64,000 bases of DNA from Rhizophagus irregularis (Eukaryota > Glomeromycota > Glomeromycetes > Glomerales > Glomeraceae): assembly GCF_026210795.1 (NCBI RefSeq), contig NC_089434.1, forward strand, positions 1,674,001-1,738,000, given 5' to 3'. The translations under genes and the position numbers were made by a program. Below the pieces are notes generated by a model that did not search any database, was not told the origin of the DNA, and saw nothing but the letters and a program-made list of their open reading frames with translations. Of this stretch, positions 32,758-44,959 are shown piece after piece; the stretch's first letter is position 1, and each line of letters starts with the position of its first letter.

Positions 32758-33169
32758 TGAAAAAATTGACTGACCGGTTTTATTTACAAAGTTCAAAATG
32801 GGTATATTTACTTCAAAATGGCAGTCTCAAGATATTCAAAATAGGGATGAAAAAGGTAGATTTTAGTGATAGTATTCTATGACTAGACCATAATTTAAAA
32901 ATCCAATAATTTCATTTAATTCAATAAAAACATTTTTTTGAATGGTGTTCTACGCAAACTCAGACCTGATCTTTTATGTGTATTTTTTCGGGATTATTGT
33001 GAAATTCAAAAATCCATAAAATACGCAAATCATAATTAGTTTGCTTTACATTTGTCAAAAAAATTTTTTGTATGGTCCTTTAATAAATTTACAGGAATGA
33101 TAAATCATATAGTGTTACGCAGTAAAATGTCGCGCAGCAATCACATGATATAACCGGACCCGTGATGTT
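32758..33169. other. Intergenic with a fragment of the hAT-type MITE
   Basis: At about 32950-32994 the stretch TACGCAAACTCAGACCTGAT, CTTTTATGTG and TTCGGG is one end of the 213-bp MITE family seen at 28791. The rest of that element is missing. Confidence 0.4.
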
Positions 33170-33350
33170 GATCAATGTCGTAAATGTCGAATATGTTCGA
33201 CATGTTCGATATATCGAATATATAGCATTTATCGAATTTATAGCATATATCGAATATGTAGCATTTATCGAATTTATCGAATATATAACATTTATCGAAT
33301 ATATAACATTTATCAAATATATAGCATTTATCGGATTTGTTCGATATATT
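33170..33350. repeat. Tandem repeat of ATAGCATTTATCGAAT (15-16 bp)
   Basis: About ten imperfect units alternate ATCGAATATATAGCAT and ATCGAATTTATAGCAT. Both strands are open by accident and read as YIAFIEF-like repeats. No start context or domain supports a gene. Confidence 0.65.
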
Positions 33351-33784
33351 AGATATTTTTTTTTATAAAAATTTGTTATAAAAAGACGGTGTAAATGCGC
33401 TTTAGAAAAAATAACTACAATTAGAATTTAATAAAGTTAGTTTTAGAACAGTCCTTTATAAAAATCATTAATAAAATTGATTATTAAAACTCATATACAC
33501 TTTATTTTTCGTGTTATTTCTTATACACTTTATTTTTTTATTCATTGTTCATATTTGGTTAGTTTAATCCTTTACTTGCGTCTGATCGTATAGGCTATTT
33601 GGAGAGCTATACCATATTCGCATTTTTACGTTGGATTTACATTGAATTAATAAAATTAGTATAAGATTTACGCTGATCCTGTTAATTTCCGACCCTATTA
33701 ATCCTTCTGCTTACATTTAATTTAACGCTTATTTTTAAGCACATAAAGAACTGACATATAACAATAGTAAATAATTTTTTGGTA

Positions 33785-33915
33785 TTGCTAAACATCACCT
33801 TTACCAGCATTAGGATGGCATTTTGGGTGGAATTACATTCATATTCTTAATTTTGCCCCAAGTTCCATCCTAATGCTGGTAAAGGCGATGATCGCCCAGG
33901 CGATGTTTAGTAATT
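33785..33915. mobile_element. Small palindromic MITE with TTTACCAGCATTAGGATGG arms
   Basis: The arm TTGCTAAACATC plus ACCTTTACCAGCATTAGG at 33785-33815 is inverted at 33868-33912. The same terminus (GCCCAGGCGACGTTTAGCAA) occurs alone at about 3567-3587. No coding capacity. Confidence 0.5.
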
Positions 33916-34679
33916 TTCATATATTGTATATGAAGTAGTGTATTAATAATTTTTATTTTTAAATATATTTTATTGAGATTGATCCTGAATATATATCATT
34001 GATTCAAATATGATACAAAATTAGTTTTTCGAATGTAAAATAATTATTCATGTAGTTAATTTTCTTTTGTATGAGACTATGAGTTTTTCGAAGATGTGGG
34101 TGACAAATTTAATAGCACTTCTCAATGAACTTCACTATTTCATATTTAAAGTTTTGCAACCAATCTTATCGATCAGGACAAGATAAAATAAGTTTAATAC
34201 TTTAAATGAAATAATCTTTAATATAAAAAAAGTAAAATATGTAATAGTTTTATGGATTTTTTATAAATAGGAACACTATTATTAAAATTTTTTAACTATT
34301 TTATTGACTAATTATAGCGTAAGAAACTTCAATAAATTTGTTAGAAAAATTTTCATTTCAAATAATTTACAGAGAAATGAGAGAATTCAATTATTCCGCT
34401 AACATAATATACTGTACGTATATATTTTTGGTTTACTGATTTTAGGTCTTTTTGTTTACAAAAAAAAAATTCAGCATGTACTATATGAAACAAATCATAA
34501 TCACAAAGTATTACAATATCATCAATATTTTCTATTATTTTTAATTCCTTCATCAAATTTAATAAATTATAGTTTTTATAATTTTACACTTAGAATTCTC
34601 GGTAAACTCTAATTTACATTCATGTGTATTTTTAGTTACAGTATTTATTTATAAAATGTAAAAATATTTATTGTAACGA
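33916..34679. other. Intergenic, nothing recognised
   Basis: AT-rich sequence. The last 60 bases (TTTTTAGTTACAGTATTTAT onward) begin the conserved kinase 5' flank that also occurs as an orphan at 14105. Confidence 0.4.
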
Positions 34680-34785
34680 TAAACATGTCTAAAAATAGTT
34701 TATCGTGTTTATTTTTAAATTTGTTTGTATAACTGTTACATAACATTCAAATCGTACTAAAATTCAAATTTATGTTACACTATAA
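34680..34785 (+). promoter_or_regulatory. Kinase upstream blocks C, A and B
   Basis: AAACATGTCTAAAAATAGTT (C), TTGTATAACTGTTACATAAC (A) and AATTTATGTTACACTATAAA (B), 130-235 bases before the ATG. This is the most complete example in the window. Confidence 0.5.
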
Positions 34786-34913
34786 ATTGTTTCTGAATTT
34801 TGAAATTAAATTTTTTTTCTTTTTAAAAAAAAAAATTTTTCGTTTTTCCAATTTATATTTGTATTTATTTAAAAAAAAGTTTTCATTTTAAACCTTTATA
34901 ATAAAATTGCATT

Positions 34914-36719
34914 ATGTCTACCATCCGATACGAATTAGTTTATGCAACAGCTAATAGAGCATATTCGTTAATTGATTATAATATTTACACTGATGCTCAC
35001 AAACAATATGAATTTCTAAAACGAACAATTCTTGCCGATAAACAACTTACGGATGATGAAAAAACTTTTGCAATAAAAATAACAGATGAGAAATATGACC
35101 GAGATAAAATTCTTTTTAATTCAGGAACAAAAAGAATTTGTGAAAATTGTAAACAAGAATGTTTAGCAACATTATATTGTGAATATTGTGTTCGAAATTA
35201 TTTAAAAGCAAATTTTAAAAATTGGACATCTGGAAATAATGATATTGATAATTTAATACAGAAATGTCAATTGGAAACAACTAGACCAAATGTGATAATT
35301 GAATGGATTTCATATAGTAATTTACAAAATATTAAATATCTTACAAAAGGAGGATTCTCCGAAATTTATACTGCAGATTGGATTGATGGAGAATATGAAG
35401 AATGGGATTCCGAAAAACAACAATTAAGAAGATTTGGAACTACAGAAATAGTACTTAAAAAATTAGAAAATGTTGAAAATGCAAATCATAGTTGGTTTGA
35501 AGAGGTTTGTATTCTAAATGTATTTATAAAATTAGCCAATTTTTTGTTTTACAATAAAAGTTTTTATATTTACAGGCTAAATCACATTTAACTATAAATA
35601 ATAAATGGCCAGCCATTGTCAGATGTTATGGAATGACACAAAATCCATCAAATGAAAATTATATGCTTGTAATGATGAAAATGGATATGGATTTAAGAAA
35701 ATATTTACAACAAAATAATGAACGACTCACATGGAAAGAAAGAATTAGAATTACTTTTGAAATTACTAGTGCACTATATTGGATTCATAAAGAGAAGGCA
35801 ATTCATAGAGATTTACATCCAGGAAATATATTGTTTTCAAAATTTAATAATGGTTGGCTTATTAGTGATCTTGGATTTTGTGGACCTGTTGATAAATCAT
35901 CAGAAAGTATATATGGAAATCTTCCATATATAGCACCAGAAGTTATTAGTGGAAAAGGATATACTTTTGCATCTGATATTTATAGCATTGCAATACTTAT
36001 GTGGGAATTTTCATCTGGATATTCACCATTTATTGATTATAAGCATGATGATTATAATCTTGCAATGGATATAATTAATGGTATGAGACCAGAAATTATA
36101 TCAGATATTCCTTTAGAATATAAAAATTTAATGGTACAATGTTGGGATGCTGATCCATTAAAAAGACTTGATATACAATCTCTTCGGGAAAAAATGAATG
36201 AAATTCATCTATTATATCAAAATATGCCAAATGAAGTTTTTCAGGCAAAAACACTCAATAATATTGAAATAAAAACTAGCACAAATTATATAAGCAGCAG
36301 CAAAGTTCATCAATTTAAAAATTTACCCGAACCAAAAAATGCAACAGAAGGTACTATTATTTGCTAAGTTTTTTGTTTGATATGATGACGTTACTAATTT
36401 TTTTTTTTAATTTAAATGATTATACACATTATAGAAGAACAAGAAGGTTAGTTTTTTTATTGTTATTTTATTAACTATTGTAATAATTTATAACCTATTT
36501 TTCTTATTTTTAAATAGCATTTCATAGCAAAACATATGATTTTAGTATTCCTGATAATAGTAGGTATTTATTGAGATTTTCATTTGATGAAATATTTATT
36601 AATCAAATTTTCGTTTTTTAGTTGAAGATTTTAATAATTCAAGCGATCAGAAGATTAATAAAACATCAAAAATAAATAGTATTTTTAAAGATAATTTATT
36701 TATATATTCAAATTTTTGA
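34914..36719 (+). CDS. Protein kinase, kinase gene 5 (~505 aa; tail truncated by a lost splice donor)
   Basis: Exons: 34914-35504, 35576-36350, 36435-36446 (12-nt microexon), 36518-36559 and 36622 onward. The family Cys pattern (RICENCKQECL, YCEYC), GGFSEIY, IVLKKLEN, HRDLHPGN, DLG and APE are intact, so the kinase domain should be active. The donor after TTTTTAAAG, GTAATT in the paralogues, is ATAATT here. Without it the frame reads on for nine codons to TGA at 36717-36719 and loses the last 60 or so residues. An unusual splice (AT donor) is possible but the acceptor is an ordinary AG. The conserved upstream blocks are complete. Confidence 0.75.
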
Positions 36720-36749
36720 AATAATGATACAAATTTATCTCGATTGTAG

Positions 36750-37177
36750 GTGGTAGTAAAAGATTATCTAAAGTATTTAAAAGGTTACAAATAAGTTCAA
36801 AGAATGGTAAGTAATACTATTCTAAGTTTTAATTGTTTATTAAGCAATATTTATTATAATCTTACTTATTTATTTATTTTATTTCATAAAAAAGAAACAA
36901 TGCAACAAATGAAAGGATCAGTTGATGGCAAGTAAAAATTTTTTGCTATAAATTTTCAATTTATTTTGCAATGTTTAAATCAAAAACCTTTATCCTTTTA
37001 TAGATGATAACGAAATACATAATAATCCAAACCTTCATTCAGAAGATCAAGATGAATTTGAGATTCCCGATGGTTAATTTCTTTAATATTTTTCTATTTT
37101 TCTTAATATCGTATAAATAATATCTTAATTACTTATTTATATTATTTATATGTATTCTTTTTTTAGATGGATTTTAA
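36750..37177 (+). pseudogene. Stranded 3' exons of kinase gene 5
   Basis: Exon-like pieces match the tail exons of the paralogues: 36750-36805 (GTGGTAGTAAAAGATTATCT lead), a 5'-truncated piece near 36890-36929 followed by GCAAGT where GTAAGT is expected, 37002-37073, and 37167-37177 (ATGGATTTTAA). They lie beyond the mutated donor and have further splice defects, so they are probably no longer used. Confidence 0.6.
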
Positions 37178-38118
37178 AATAACAAACGATATTGGAAATT
37201 TTATTTGAATTATTTCAACACTAAGACTAGAGTAGTAAAATATTTTGCGCGTTTCTTAATTTGTAATTTAAATAATTTTTTTTTATATATTATATATTAT
37301 CAATACTTAAACTTTTTTAAAAACATAAAAATTTTGTGAAAGAAAAAATTTTACTGCCTTTTCTGTCTCATCACTGATGATTTTATATTGTTTTATTGAC
37401 AGTTATTATTCCAAAGTTGTGATAACCGCAGTCAAAAGCCGCAGTTTAAAGTCGTTGGCATACAGTATAATCTTAACATCATTTTACAAATCTAGATTGG
37501 ATTGAATTTTTTCATGGAAAAGTACATATCTTCACAATAAATTATGATTTTATTGTAAATTTAATTGTGGTTATATAATGTTGGATGCAAATGTAAAATA
37601 ACCGATAAAATTTATATTACTTCATTGCTAGACTTTAACTTTTGGAATTATTTGCTTTCAAGATTTTTGATCATCAAAATCACGAACCATCGAGATATTG
37701 TTGATTAAACAAGAGGAGTAAAAGAGTAAAAACTTGGATATTTTTAAGATATTATAATATTTACCATAACTAGTTAAGCTGGTAATAAACTTTTTATAAT
37801 CTGGAAACATTTAGTATAATTTTTCCGGACCCGTGGTAAAATCCCAATGATCCATAATACTGATAGTAAAATAAATAATCTATAAATTAAAATTTTAATT
37901 ATTCATGATATGTATATATTCTTCATTGATATTGTCATATCATAAAGTCATATGATGCTGATAATCAAAAATCAAATAGTTAGAATTACTAATCAATTAT
38001 CATAATTACTGTAATCAAATTTTATTTAGCTCAAAAAAAAAAAAAAAAAATTTTTCAACATTTTGTTTTCATTCAAACAAAAAAAAAAAATTATAAATTT
38101 TAACCAATTATATTAATA
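37178..38118. other. Kinase 3' flank then intergenic
   Basis: The family 3' block is at 37216-37278. The remaining 800 bases show no ORF or ordered repeat. Poly-A/T tracts at 38033-38095 immediately precede the next gene. Confidence 0.4.
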
Positions 38119-40605
38119 ATGACAAATATTTATGAAGAATTAATTAAACTTAAACTTAGTGAACATGAAATAAAGAAATTATATATTCATTTCACTAAAA
38201 ATTATAATCAAATATATGAGGCGGAATTAATTCTTAGCAAGTATTGCAAAACAGATGATGATAAATATGAATATTTAGAATCTTTATTAGAAAGTTCCTT
38301 ATTACCTGATGGACCTGTTGGTATGTTATAATAATATGTTATAGTATTAATAAACTTTATTATTGAGATTTTTTTTTTATTCATATTTTTTGTTTTTAAC
38401 ATATGATAATTAATATTTGTATTGATATCGATTTTTTTCTTTTAGTAACTAATAAATTAAGAATAAGAGATGATTTTTCCGAAGGTATATATCAAATAAT
38501 TCTAAAATTTAATATTTTTTTATATTATAATTAAAAATAAAAAGTATTTCCTTTCTTTATTAGGTTTAATATATCAAAAACCAAAACCTTTACTTTCTAC
38601 TATTGGTATTAATTGGGAATATCAACCAGATCCATCTTTACATAATATATTGCGAAAAGAAATTAAGGATCATTATAGATATTTTACTCAAGAAAAATTT
38701 GATAAGGCTTATATGCCTATTTATTTCTTTTTATCTGGTGCTGGTACAGGAAAATCACGAAATGCTACTGAATTTCATAATACAGTACTTAAATGTTTAA
38801 ATAATAAAGAAGATGATTCAAAATTAAAGGATATGATTCAAAATGCTTTAGTGTTTAATGTTAGCTTTGAAAATGGTACTAGTTTAAAACAAGTGGAATC
38901 TGATACTTATAAAGCTATTGGTACTCGAATGTTATTACAACTCCTTCCTGATATGAATTTGGATGAAATTATTTCAACTTATGAGGCACCTTATCCATGG
39001 GAAGTTTTACAATTGGTTGCTAAAAATAAGAAACAAGATTTGAAAGAAATTCCAGTTTTCTTAATTATCGATGCATTACAACATATTATATATGATTCAA
39101 GAAGGGATCATTTAGATCCTGAATACAAATTTTATCGGACTATATCAAATATTGCAGATCTTACATGTCAGGGTGCTTTTTTGATTCCATGTTGTACTGC
39201 TACAACTACTAGTCCAATTCATAGTGTTACAAAAAGTCTATCTAATAAATGTGTATACCTACCAGTTCCTACTTTACATTCTCCAACAATTTGTAAAGAA
39301 AATTCTCAGGAATCAACAGAAGTCTTTCCAAAAGATCTTATCACAAAAATTCTTGTAGAGGATTGTGGAGGACATGGGAGAGCTCTTGAAACTTTACAAG
39401 AAACTTTAATAAATCATCATGATGTTAGTGAAGACAACATTAACTTACTAATGAATGATTTGCGTAATGCATTAACTAATAGATATATTGATGTTTTTAG
39501 TCTTTCCAATGCTGAAATTCAGACTATTGCAAAAGCAATATTATTACGTCAACCTTTAGATTTTGACAAGAATATTCCTGGAATAAATAAAACTCCAGAA
39601 CAAATTGTTCAACATGGACTTGTTCAATTTGAAAGAGAAGGTACTATTGTTAATTCCAAAACAGGATATCTCGTTGCACCATATAACTGGATTTGGATAT
39701 TAGCACAACAAATTGGTATTGATGAGTTACTTCAAAAATGGCAATTTGATGATTATAAAGAACAAAAATCATTATTATCATTAGAGTCTCAAAGTTCGCG
39801 AAATTTTGAACAATTTATTGCAACCATTCGTTGTTTAAAGTCACGGATTATAAAAGAAGGCGAGTTAACGAAAATTTCTGAAGTTCATTCAGGAGCACGA
39901 TTGAATGGAGATATTGAATTTGTAAATCATCATCTAAAATTGAGAATTCCTGATTTTCAAGAACCTACAAATTCTGAAAATTCTAATGTAAATATTTTAT
40001 GTGGAAATGAAATTATTAATATTCGACAAGGCAGATATTGTATTGTTAATCATGCATCTGCACAATATGGTGACTCTTTTATTAGTTTGGATTTAGAGAA
40101 AAATAAAGAAAAAGTAAATGAAAGGAAAAAATATTTTCCCTTAATTTCTAATGAAGTTCATCAATACAAATTCTGGAATGATAAAGAAGTTAATCAAAAA
40201 GTTTACCTAAATGAACGAAATAAAGTTGCATCAACGCACGATTTTTTAATGCTCTATACAACCAAAGATTGTGATAAGCTTGAACTCCCAGAAAATTCAG
40301 GAATTGTTGATAAAAAAAATTGGAATAAATACTTTGGACCATTTGCAAATAGAGCATTTATATTTGCTACACCTCTTGATATTAATACAACAAATCGTAA
40401 AAGTCTTCAACAAATAAGAGCTATTGGTATCCAAAATACAGAAAAAATCTTATCAAAGAGGCCATTTATAAATATTGAAAATGCAATAGAAAAAACAGGT
40501 TTATCGGAAAATGTTTTGGAAAAATTTAAATTTCCTTTTAGAAGGTATCATAGTCTAGCTCGTGTGAGTCATAAAATTTGTCAAAATATATTTCGTTACA
40601 TATAA
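38119..40605 (+). CDS. Crinkler/RHS-type P-loop NTPase with nuclease-like and helix-hairpin-helix C-terminus (760 aa)
   Basis: Exons 38119-38320, 38446-38484 and 38564-40605 join in phase to 760 codons. Residues 1-80 form a short helical N-terminus without the LFLAK-type Crinkler header and without an obvious signal peptide. The NTPase domain has Walker A GAGTGKS (139-145), a Walker B-like VFLIIDAL (Asp 250) and a GGHGRALE motif (349-356), which are features of the Crinkler/RHS NTPases. The next region contains GDSFISL (Asp 584) and HQYK (613-616), spaced like a PD-(D/E)xK nuclease core. Residues 686-737 read DINTTNRKSLQQIRAIGI, then SKRPFINIENAIEKTGL, and match the ComEA-type helix-hairpin-helix layout. 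DNA binding and cleavage are inferred from family knowledge. Such proteins are described as effectors or conflict factors acting in the nucleus. The gene stands alone, with intact frame and motifs. Confidence 0.8.
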
Positions 40606-41992
40606 TTGTATTCCATATTATAATCCCTATTGAAGGAAACTTTATATTAAATATATTAGTTTGAAGTTTAATACTAGTTTAATAAATTGAAAAAATTAAA
40701 AGACCACAAATAATTTTAAATATTATGTTTTTGTGAGATATCAATATTTATATAACTACGGTATTTCAAAGTAAAATATATAAATCAAAAGTATTCTAAA
40801 CAAACACTCATTATAAATTAATTATTTTTAAGTATCAGTTAACCATACATTTTCGTCCGCTATCATGATGCTTATTTTCATATTAATGTTGTATACAGTT
40901 CCAAGTTTATTTATGGTTTATATATAAGATAATATATTTCGTAAATTAGCATTATTATGAAAAAGAAAAATAATCTTTACAGAACTGAAATGATTTTTCA
41001 TTACATGATAGATATAAAATGAACGCGATGCTGATTTCAAAATCGATCATATTTCTTTGTTTTGTTTAATATAAGCTTTTTTTTGTGATTTCATATTTCA
41101 ACTCGAGAACTTTTAGTTGCATCAAGTCTTGAATCATATTTTTAATTAAATAACTATATCACCTTTGCGTTCAATAATACTGATCTTAGGAACTATATGA
41201 AATGCTCCAATTTTGCCATCATACACGCAGTTTGCGTTTTTAGCTTAAAGAATAAAATTTTATTATGAGAAAAATGAATGTTAACATGATAATGACAATA
41301 AGAAGATTATATGAAAAGAATACGTCACTAATACGTCCATGATGTGGTGATGTTTTAGTTTGTAAAGCTGCATACTGTAAATTGTTGGAAATGCCATCCT
41401 TGAGAAAAATGTAAAGTAAAAAGTTTATTAACATTGAGGGCTTAAAAAAAATTGGTGTTTATATTACTTTAATATTACAAATATTTTTATCACAACCTAA
41501 AACAATGATTGGCAGTGAAATTTTAAAATGTAAGTCGTAATGACGTATTTATTCTAATGTAGTTATCATTTGAGTTACTCATTATTATGAGGTAATCGAA
41601 ATTCGGGACCGACCTTCGACAAATCGAATTTATTTGACGATCATTTAACCGACAAGTAACATTTCACCAGATGATCGGATCGTGAACATATCATTTAACA
41701 CTAGGATATATATCCTTGTCTGTTTATTTGTCGCATAATATAAAGTGTAATTTTTTTATTTTCAAAGATATAACTTTTAAATTACATTATATTATATGTT
41801 ATAAATTCTGGCTAGAATGCTTGAATTATGTTGGATTTTTATAATTTGGCGACTATCACATGATGCAGCTCTTCTAAGATAATGAAGTGGTACAAGTCCA
41901 AAAAGGTTTTATTAAACTATCCGATAAGAAGGTCTGACAAGTTCATGTAACTTTCATTATCTTATCATTTGTTACAAAAGCAACACCTTTCG
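40606..41992. other. Intergenic, nothing recognised
   Basis: AT-rich sequence. A 64-codon minus-strand frame at 41240-41434 is hydrophobic at its end but has no supporting context. Confidence 0.4.
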
Positions 41993-42002
41993 TCTATATA
42001 AA
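41993..42002 (+). promoter_or_regulatory. TATA-like box (CTATATAAAC)
   Basis: CTATATAAAC lies about 45 bases before the ATG of the small ORF at 42046, with AAAATTGACAAAG and an A-rich leader between. The position is plausible for a core promoter. Confidence 0.35.
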
Positions 42003-42045
42003 CAATAGCAAAATTGACAAAGTCACAAAAAAAGAATAAGCAAAT

Positions 42046-42240
42046 ATGAGTATGTATAAACAAGATAATATCTCTAAAGAAACAATAGCAACAATGGGAA
42101 GCGTTATAAGCGACGCAACAGATTTATTCGAAGAAGTATTACAACGAATAGAAAACCACGAAGACAAAAAACAAAGAAAAAATTACTTGATGAAATTTAT
42201 TAGAACTTTAAAACAAAAACAAAAAAAAAGGAAAGAGTAA
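42046..42240 (+). CDS. Small charged hypothetical protein (64 aa)
   Basis: MSMYKQDNISKETIATMGSV begins a short, mostly helical, highly charged protein with an acidic middle (DATDLFEEVLQRIENHED) and a Lys-rich end (LKQKQKKRKE) that could act as a nuclear or nucleic-acid contact. It follows a TATA-like box and an AAAT ATG context, and is less A/T-homopolymeric than chance frames. No domain is recognised and there is no paralogue in the window. It may be real, or a first exon. Confidence 0.35.
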   Translation: MSMYKQDNISKETIATMGSVISDATDLFEEVLQRIENHEDKKQRKNYLMKFIRTLKQKQKKRKE

Positions 42241-44400
42241 ACGGAAACTCGTGATATTACTTCTGAAAGCAAAAGCTTTATTTTTTAAAAAATAAGACCA
42301 TATCAGTAAAACAAACAGAAGAATATAAAGAGAGAAGTAATTCGCAAAGAAATTCTATTACGGCAACGAAAAAACTCAAGAATAGATAGAAGGCACAAAA
42401 AAATTATCATTTTTCGTTTCATATCGATTTAAGCTAATTAGGTGTCATTAATGTTATTAAGTTTTGGTGGTTCAGAATCCCAAAATCATTCTTTATTCTT
42501 ATCTTCTCTAGCACTTAATTTTTTTTTATTTGTCCGCAGTATGTAACTGCGATATTTTATTTATTTATTTATTTATTTATTTGTAACAATAAAACTTTAT
42601 GTATTATGGGACAATTTTGTCCAATAATATATTTTTGTATGTGGGTCGTAAGAATCTGGTAAAAATTATTAGTGTGTGTGGACATGTTGGTATCAAACTT
42701 TTTTACTCGGATAATTTACACCTTTTTGTATTGGTAAAGCGCAGTCATGGTAAGAATTCTTAATATGTATTAAATATTTCGATTAAGAATTACGTGCATA
42801 AAGCTTTAAGTCATCGATATAATTGTACGCCTGAAGGCTTTATAAATATGTCCAAAAATTTTACAGGACGAAAACAAAAGACAGAAGAGGGTTTTTTCGG
42901 TGAAACCAGTATAGAAATGTTGCCTTCGTAAGCTTATTAAGCTTTCCAACTAAACTTTGCTTTTGACAGGTTCTTTACGCATAAAGTTTGGTCATTAATG
43001 AGCTACAAAAAGAAGGGGGACAATATCGTACGTTTAAAAAATTTTTCCGCCTTCTTTCTGGCCGTTAAGGAGTTAAAGGAATTTTTCGATCAGTATTTTT
43101 TGGAGAGATTGTTGTTCGCTACGAGTGGCGCAGCAAAAGTCATGCGACTACCCTCACTTGACATAGTATGTGACGAATAGGATTTTTTCCACTAAATAAA
43201 AATTTATGAAAAATGGAGACAAGGTGATGAAATAATCACGTGAATTTTCGTGATATTTTTTCGTGGTTACGCTGGGAAAGTCGAAGAAGCACAAGATTAA
43301 GTTAGTGTATATATTATTAAATACAAATTAAAACAGAACAGACGGAAAAGGAATAATAAGTATCAAAAAAATCAGCATTTTATTATTTCTGCATACTTAG
43401 ACTCTTATTAAACTCGCATATTAGATTATATTTCATCAGTTGAAACGAGCATAGAATGCATCTTCTGTTAAATCATCAATTTCTTAGTTATGATAATGTC
43501 TATGTTATTCGATCATTAGCGGGTTATACATTAAGTTTTAAGTATTCGAATTAGATTTAGGAAGGAGATCTACTAGAAATACTGATAGAAACAGCGTTGA
43601 CCGACATGCAATTAGAGAAGGAAAATATTTATACAGATAATATTTTATTATTTTATTAATCATAAGTATCATGATGCTACGTATTATTAGAAATATGTTA
43701 CCATAATTGAACTTTTTTAAAAAAAATTAAAATTTTTTTTCATTTTATTGTATGAATCAAAAAGTATATGAGCGTAGAAAAAAAAATATTCATTAAAGAA
43801 ATATTGTATATAGAATACAGTGTGTATCTTGAGGAGTAATAGAATCTAAAGATTTTTCTTTTATTAAAAGTATATGATACAATACTTCTATTATATTATG
43901 TTTTTTATTGTTTTACTAATTACAAAATATATAATTAGTCATAATAAAGTAATACGTTCATAAATAAATAACACTAATAAAGAAGCGGAGAAAAATATGT
44001 TAAGTTTTATGCAAAAGCATTACAAAAGTAATTATATGGAATTAAATGAACTATTCAATTTATTAATATCAAAGTAAACGATCTTGCTGATGTTAATAAA
44101 TAAAAAGCTATTGATTAATCCAGTCAAACTTTTTTTTTTGTAATTTGGATTTAAATGTCGCAGTTATTATTAGAAGTTTTCATTTATCAAATCTAAAATG
44201 AAAGTTACAGTATATATGTAAGACAATTAAAAAATAGTATATACAGTATATAAATCATTGTTTTTTTTTGTGGTTAATGAGCTATTTAGGATTACTTATT
44301 TTAATAATAAAAATATTAGAATATTATTTTTATTGTTTCTTGCTTGACTGAAAAAAATTTCAGTTGGCATTTTATATTCCTAAGATGATTCATATTTTAT
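42241..44400. other. Intergenic with a TTTA microsatellite
   Basis: A run of TTTA units (about 42555-42582) is the only ordered repeat. The 60-codon frame at 42998-43180 has mixed composition and a start context but no recognised domain. No other gene seen. Confidence 0.4.
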
Positions 44401-44959
44401 AAACTAGAATATGCGATTTGCCAGGGGACTTCGTCCCCCAAACATAACATTTATAATTAAAAAAATTTTTTGATATAAATAAATTGAATTGTATGTAAAA
44501 TATTACCAAATAATAAAATTTTATTATAATTAAACCTATAAAAAATCATGTTTTTAATAAGGTTTTATACAATTTTTTCTTAAAAATAATGTTTCTAATC
44601 TATATAGGGATACGGAAAAATGCACAATTCCATATCACAAAAATGTATCATTTTGCATGATTTGACCATAATTTATGCCGAATTTATATTGATTTGATCA
44701 CAGAAATTACATAATTTAAGCATAGAATTTACACGATTTGGTTAATGAATTTACTGCTTAAATTACAATTATTAATATTAGTTGCATTTATATGAATTTG
44801 ATTTTAATAATATTTTACTAAATTATTAAATCAAATATAAAATCCTTAGTATCATGTGATTATAATTAGCCAATAATATAAATTAATTCTTATTATTTAA
44901 AATAATGACGTAAGTTGTAATAAGTGTTTTAAAGTTAATACAGCTACAAAAAAATAAAA

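Noticed and set aside
33089-33368. Overlapping ORFs on both strands (YIAFIEF repeats)
   Set aside because: Products of a 16-bp tandem repeat without stop codons.
41240-41434. Hydrophobic minus-strand ORF of 64 codons
   Set aside because: Composition is as expected from AT-rich DNA. No promoter, splice partner or homologue in the window.
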